Below are positions 61,342-64,000 of a DNA stretch of 64,000 nucleotides, one piece after another (position 1 is the first letter of the stretch; every line of letters begins with the position of its first letter). Position numbers and translations under genes: made by a program. The notes beneath the pieces were generated by a model, which saw only the letters and a list, made by a program, of their open reading frames with translations, was not told where the DNA came from and searched no databases. Source of the DNA: Bacillus thuringiensis (GTDB lineage: Bacteria; Bacillota; Bacilli; Bacillales; Bacillaceae_G); the NCBI RefSeq assembly GCF_022095615.2, contig NZ_CP155559.1:431501-495500 (forward strand), read 5' to 3'.

Positions 61342-62881
61342 GTCGCTATCAATTATTATACCTGTATGTAATGAAGCGGATATGATTTCAGACGTTATTC
61401 AATCGGTAAAAGGATTAAATCCAGTAGAGATCATTGTAGTAGCAAACGGTTGTAACGATGGCACAGAAGAGGTTGCCAGTTGTTTAGGGTGTAAAGTAAT
61501 CGAGTATACAGAGCTACTCGGGAACGATGTTGGACGTGCGGTCGGCGCAAAACACGCGATAGGTGATGTACTACTATTTATAGATGGAGATTTTGCTATT
61601 CAAACTTCAAAATTACAATTATTCCTGAATCCAATTTTACATGATCAGGCCGACATCGTTTTAAATAATTTGGACGCACTATTTTTAAAGAAACAAAAAC
61701 CGCACTCCGTGACAGTATGGCGCCAAATATTAAATGCAATGTTAGAGCGTGAAGAGTTAAAAATTGATTCTTTATTATCTGTACCTCATGCGTTGACGAA
61801 AGAAGTTGTTCAAAGCATTGGATATGAATGTTTTGTTAATCCTATTGTAGCTCATTTACGCCTAGTACAAAGCAAATGGAGAATTAGTCGTCATTGTGCA
61901 ATTGATGTTATTACGCCGAATAAATTTCGGCCAACTGAGCATGCTGCGTATGGAACGGGTCTTTCTCAATCTGAAAAACGGATGATAGGTGATCATATAG
62001 AAGCTGTAGCGGAACGAATAGTAGGCAGTGATGAGCGCGGAGGATATTATGATGGAAATAGGAAAAGAGACAGTGTCTATCATACTTTAAGTTTCGAAGA
62101 TTTTTATCAAGGATGGGGCGTTACATCCAAATTGTATAAAGGAAAGCAATTATCGGTCATTATTCCTGTACAAGATGAAGAGAAAACAATTGGAAACGTT
62201 ATAGAAGAGCTTCGCAAAATTGAACCTTTTGAAATTATCGTTGTTGTAAATGGTTCGTCTGATCAAACAGAAACGATTGCAAAAGACAAGGGAGCAACAA
62301 CAATTGTATATAAAGAAGCACTTGGAAACGATGTGGGGCGTTCACTTGGCACTTATTTTGCAAAAGGAGAAATTGTATTATTTATAGACGGTGATTTTGT
62401 TATTCCAGCTAATGAGCTATATCCATTTGCAAAAGCTATTGCAGATGGAATGGATGTCGCATTAAATGATCTAAATCATTATTTAGATTTAAGAGTACCG
62501 CTTCATCTTGTAACTGCATTTAAATATGCATTAAATTTAGCTTGTGATAGAAAAGATCTAGGAGTAGGCTCACTTATTGCTGTACCTAATGCATTTAGCA
62601 ATAAGTGTTTGAAGGAAATCGGTTATAGATCTTTACTGTCACCTTGTGTAGCTCAAGTGAAAGCTATTCTGTCAGGATTCGAGATTGCATGTGTAAGTCG
62701 TGTAGAGGTAGATAAGATGAATCGCATTCGTCCCAGTGAACATTTTGCAAAAATAGGTCATCCTCCAGCTGTCTTGCGAATTATAGGTGATCATATAGAA
62801 GGATTAGAGCAATTAATTATATTGGAAGGCAGTCGTGGTGGATTCTATGATGGGAATAGAAAAAGAGATGTTTTAGAGTAG
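61334..62881 (+). CDS. Tandem GT2 glycosyltransferase (double module) B
   Basis: 515 residues if started at ATG 61334, the same length as its paralogue at 57598. Module 1: LSIIIPVCNEADMISDVIQS, ANGCNDGTEE, LFIDGDFAI, tail TPNKFRP...RMIGDHIEAV...RGGYYDGNRKRD. Module 2: LSVIIPVQDEEKTIGNVIEE, VNGSSDQTE, LFIDGDFVIP, tail KMNRIRP...RIIGDHIEGL...RGGFYDGNRKRD. The start overlaps the epimerase stop by 8 nt; GTG 61322 is the alternative. All DGD motifs are intact. Last gene before a terminator. Confidence 0.88.
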   Translation: MAKSLSIIIPVCNEADMISDVIQSVKGLNPVEIIVVANGCNDGTEEVASCLGCKVIEYTELLGNDVGRAVGAKHAIGDVLLFIDGDFAIQTSKLQLFLNPILHDQADIVLNNLDALFLKKQKPHSVTVWRQILNAMLEREELKIDSLLSVPHALTKEVVQSIGYECFVNPIVAHLRLVQSKWRISRHCAIDVITPNKFRPTEHAAYGTGLSQSEKRMIGDHIEAVAERIVGSDERGGYYDGNRKRDSVYHTLSFEDFYQGWGVTSKLYKGKQLSVIIPVQDEEKTIGNVIEELRKIEPFEIIVVVNGSSDQTETIAKDKGATTIVYKEALGNDVGRSLGTYFAKGEIVLFIDGDFVIPANELYPFAKAIADGMDVALNDLNHYLDLRVPLHLVTAFKYALNLACDRKDLGVGSLIAVPNAFSNKCLKEIGYRSLLSPCVAQVKAILSGFEIACVSRVEVDKMNRIRPSEHFAKIGHPPAVLRIIGDHIEGLEQLIILEGSRGGFYDGNRKRDVLE

Positions 62882-62885
62882 TAAC

Positions 62886-62917
62886 AAAAAAAGTGTACAA
62901 CATATGTACACTTTTTT
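62886..62917 (+). terminator. Operon terminator
   Basis: AAAAAGTGTACA/TGTACACTTTTTT arms, ending the GT2/UDP-sugar operon. Confidence 0.9.
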
Positions 62918-63220
62918 GTTCTGTTATAAAAACTATAACAGATTAGGAGATAAGAGTATTACAGCTCTACAATGGGTATTGTTCTTATATTACAAAATAG
63001 GACTCGTATATAAGGATACCAAAAAAATACAATTAAGGAAAGGGTTAATTATAAAGACTTTTAAGCGAAGTTAACACTATGCATATAGTAGTTTGCTCAA
63101 CGTTTCACAAACATGTCACAACTATTTCGTTCACTTTAGCCAAAAAGTAGTATTCTAAGTGTGTAAGCTGTTATATAAAAAATCTTAGTCCTGTACTAAT
63201 CAAAAATGGAGGAGATTAGG
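62918..63220. other. Upstream region of pflB
   Basis: About 300 bp without an ORF. It contains a TCACA-rich stretch near 63105-63120 and a possible promoter (TTCACT then TATTCT near 63130-63155). I do not see a clean Rex or Fnr palindrome, although an anaerobic regulator would be expected here. Confidence 0.45.
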
Positions 63221-64000
63221 ATGACTCAAGTATTAGAAAATGTTAAAAACGCATGGGAAAACTTTAAAGGTGAAAAATGGAAAGCAGAGATTGATGTTCG
63301 CGATTTCATTTTAAATAATGTAAACGTTTTCGAAGGAGATGAATCTTTCTTAGCGGGAGCAACTGAAGCAACGAAACAACTTTGGGATCAAGTAATGGAT
63401 TTAACAACGAAAGAACGTGAAAACGGTGGCGTTCTTGATATGGATACAAAAATTGTTTCTTCTATTACATCACATGAACCAGGATATTTAAATAAAGATA
63501 TTGAAAAAGTAGTCGGTTTCCAAACTGAAAAACCATTTAAACGTTCTTTACAACCATATGGTGGTATTCGTATGGCGGAACAAGCTTGTGAATCTTATGG
63601 ATACGAAATGGATAAAGAACTTAGCAGTATTTTCAGAGACTGGAGAAAAACTCATAATCAAGGTGTATTTGATGCATACACACCAGAAATGAAAGCGGCT
63701 CGTAGATCAGGTGTAATTACTGGTCTTCCGGATGCATACGGACGTGGACGTATTATCGGTGACTACCGACGCGTAGCATTATATGGCATTGATCATTTAA
63801 TTGAAGTGAAAAAAGCTGATTTGAATTTAACTGGCGGTGTAATGAGCGAAGATACAATGCGTTTACGCGAAGAGTTATCTGAGCAAATGCGTGCACTTCA
63901 AGAGTTAAAGCAAATGGCCGCTTCTCATGGCTTTGATATTTCTAAGCCTGCCACAAACGCGCAAGAAGCATTCCAATGGTTATACTTCGCATATCTTGCA
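63221..64000 (+). CDS. pflB: Formate acetyltransferase (pyruvate formate-lyase), 5' part
   Basis: Only the first 260 codons are inside the window; the frame runs open to the end. The start follows GGAGGAGATTAGG. VLENVKNAWENFKGEKWKAE, GGIRMAEQACESYGYEMDKE, VFDAYTPEMKAARRSGVITG and GLPDAYGRGRIIGDYRRVAL are characteristic of PflB. The enzyme converts pyruvate and CoA to acetyl-CoA and formate anaerobically; the glycyl radical and catalytic Cys lie outside the window. It is normally followed by pflA. Confidence 0.95.
   Translation, partial: MTQVLENVKNAWENFKGEKWKAEIDVRDFILNNVNVFEGDESFLAGATEATKQLWDQVMDLTTKERENGGVLDMDTKIVSSITSHEPGYLNKDIEKVVGFQTEKPFKRSLQPYGGIRMAEQACESYGYEMDKELSSIFRDWRKTHNQGVFDAYTPEMKAARRSGVITGLPDAYGRGRIIGDYRRVALYGIDHLIEVKKADLNLTGGVMSEDTMRLREELSEQMRALQELKQMAASHGFDISKPATNAQEAFQWLYFAYLA

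Noticed and set aside
63100..63125. Rex or Fnr operator before pflB
   Set aside because: TCACA occurs twice as a direct repeat, not as the inverted TGTGA-N6-TCACA or TTGTGAA-TTCACAA palindrome.
1..64000. Prophage, IS element, tRNA or rRNA genes
   Set aside because: No transposase, integrase, phage structural gene, tRNA cloverleaf or rRNA sequence was recognised on either strand.

Overview
The window is chromosomal DNA from a low-GC Firmicute of the Bacillus cereus group (B. cereus, B. thuringiensis or B. anthracis type). Evidence is the AT-rich coding sequence with strong AGGAGG-type ribosome binding sites, Bacillus gene sets (yce, yfk, yfj, ytaF, pdaA), a T-box-controlled second prolyl-tRNA synthetase, an LPNTA-type sortase substrate, and copies of bcr1, a short repeat I know only from the B. 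cereus group. There is no prophage, transposase, rRNA, tRNA or CRISPR array. It reads as core genome with small accessory inserts.

Left part (1-13.8 kb): a secreted GH18 chitinase with a bcr1 element in its upstream region; a run of small genes (DUF1992, thioredoxin-like, a Cys/Gly-rich membrane peptide, a 47-residue membrane peptide); a TetR/MFS pair that share one operator sequence; an XRE regulator with a membrane protein; a UMF1-family MFS protein; a phosphodiesterase-like enzyme; proS with its T-box leader; a BasH-like cell-wall protein with about 40 tandem 15-bp repeats; and a ROK sugar kinase.

Middle (13.8-24.8 kb): the yceCDEFGH-type stress operon (three TerD proteins, a TerC protein, YceG, a TelA-type protein), a Ca2+ P-type ATPase, and the yfkK/yfkJ/yfkI-like/yfkH block. 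From 24.8 to 44.2 kb come a P1B-4 metal ATPase of the PfeT type with a PerR-like box on its promoter, two EamA transporters, a YhhN protein, a signal peptidase I, a 920-residue TPR protein with a degenerate GTPase fold, DedA, a Ca2+/cation antiporter, YfkD, the radical-SAM protein YfkAB, class I fumarase, PdaA, a YfjP DNA glycosylase, RlmD and a second-type TruA. The order parallels the B. subtilis yfj-yfk region, with extra genes inserted.

Right part (44.2-64 kb): a sigma-54 activator divergent from a -24/-12 promoter that drives a lipoyl-like small protein and an amino-acid permease, followed by an M20 deacylase; an XRE-DUF1232 protein divergent from ytaF; glutaminase; a GlcNAc/glucose-type PTS EIICB with a cre site; a membrane-anchored beta-lactamase-fold hydrolase; a second intact bcr1; a tubby/LURP-like membrane protein; and a six-gene operon of two DUF2642-like proteins, two 515-residue double-GT2 proteins, a UDP-sugar dehydrogenase and an epimerase. 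The window ends inside pflB.

The least explained parts are the duplicated GT2-plus-tail polysaccharide operon, the degenerate GTPase, the LPNTA repeat protein, the sigma-54 unit with its lipoyl-like protein, and the series of intact, deleted and decayed bcr1 elements.
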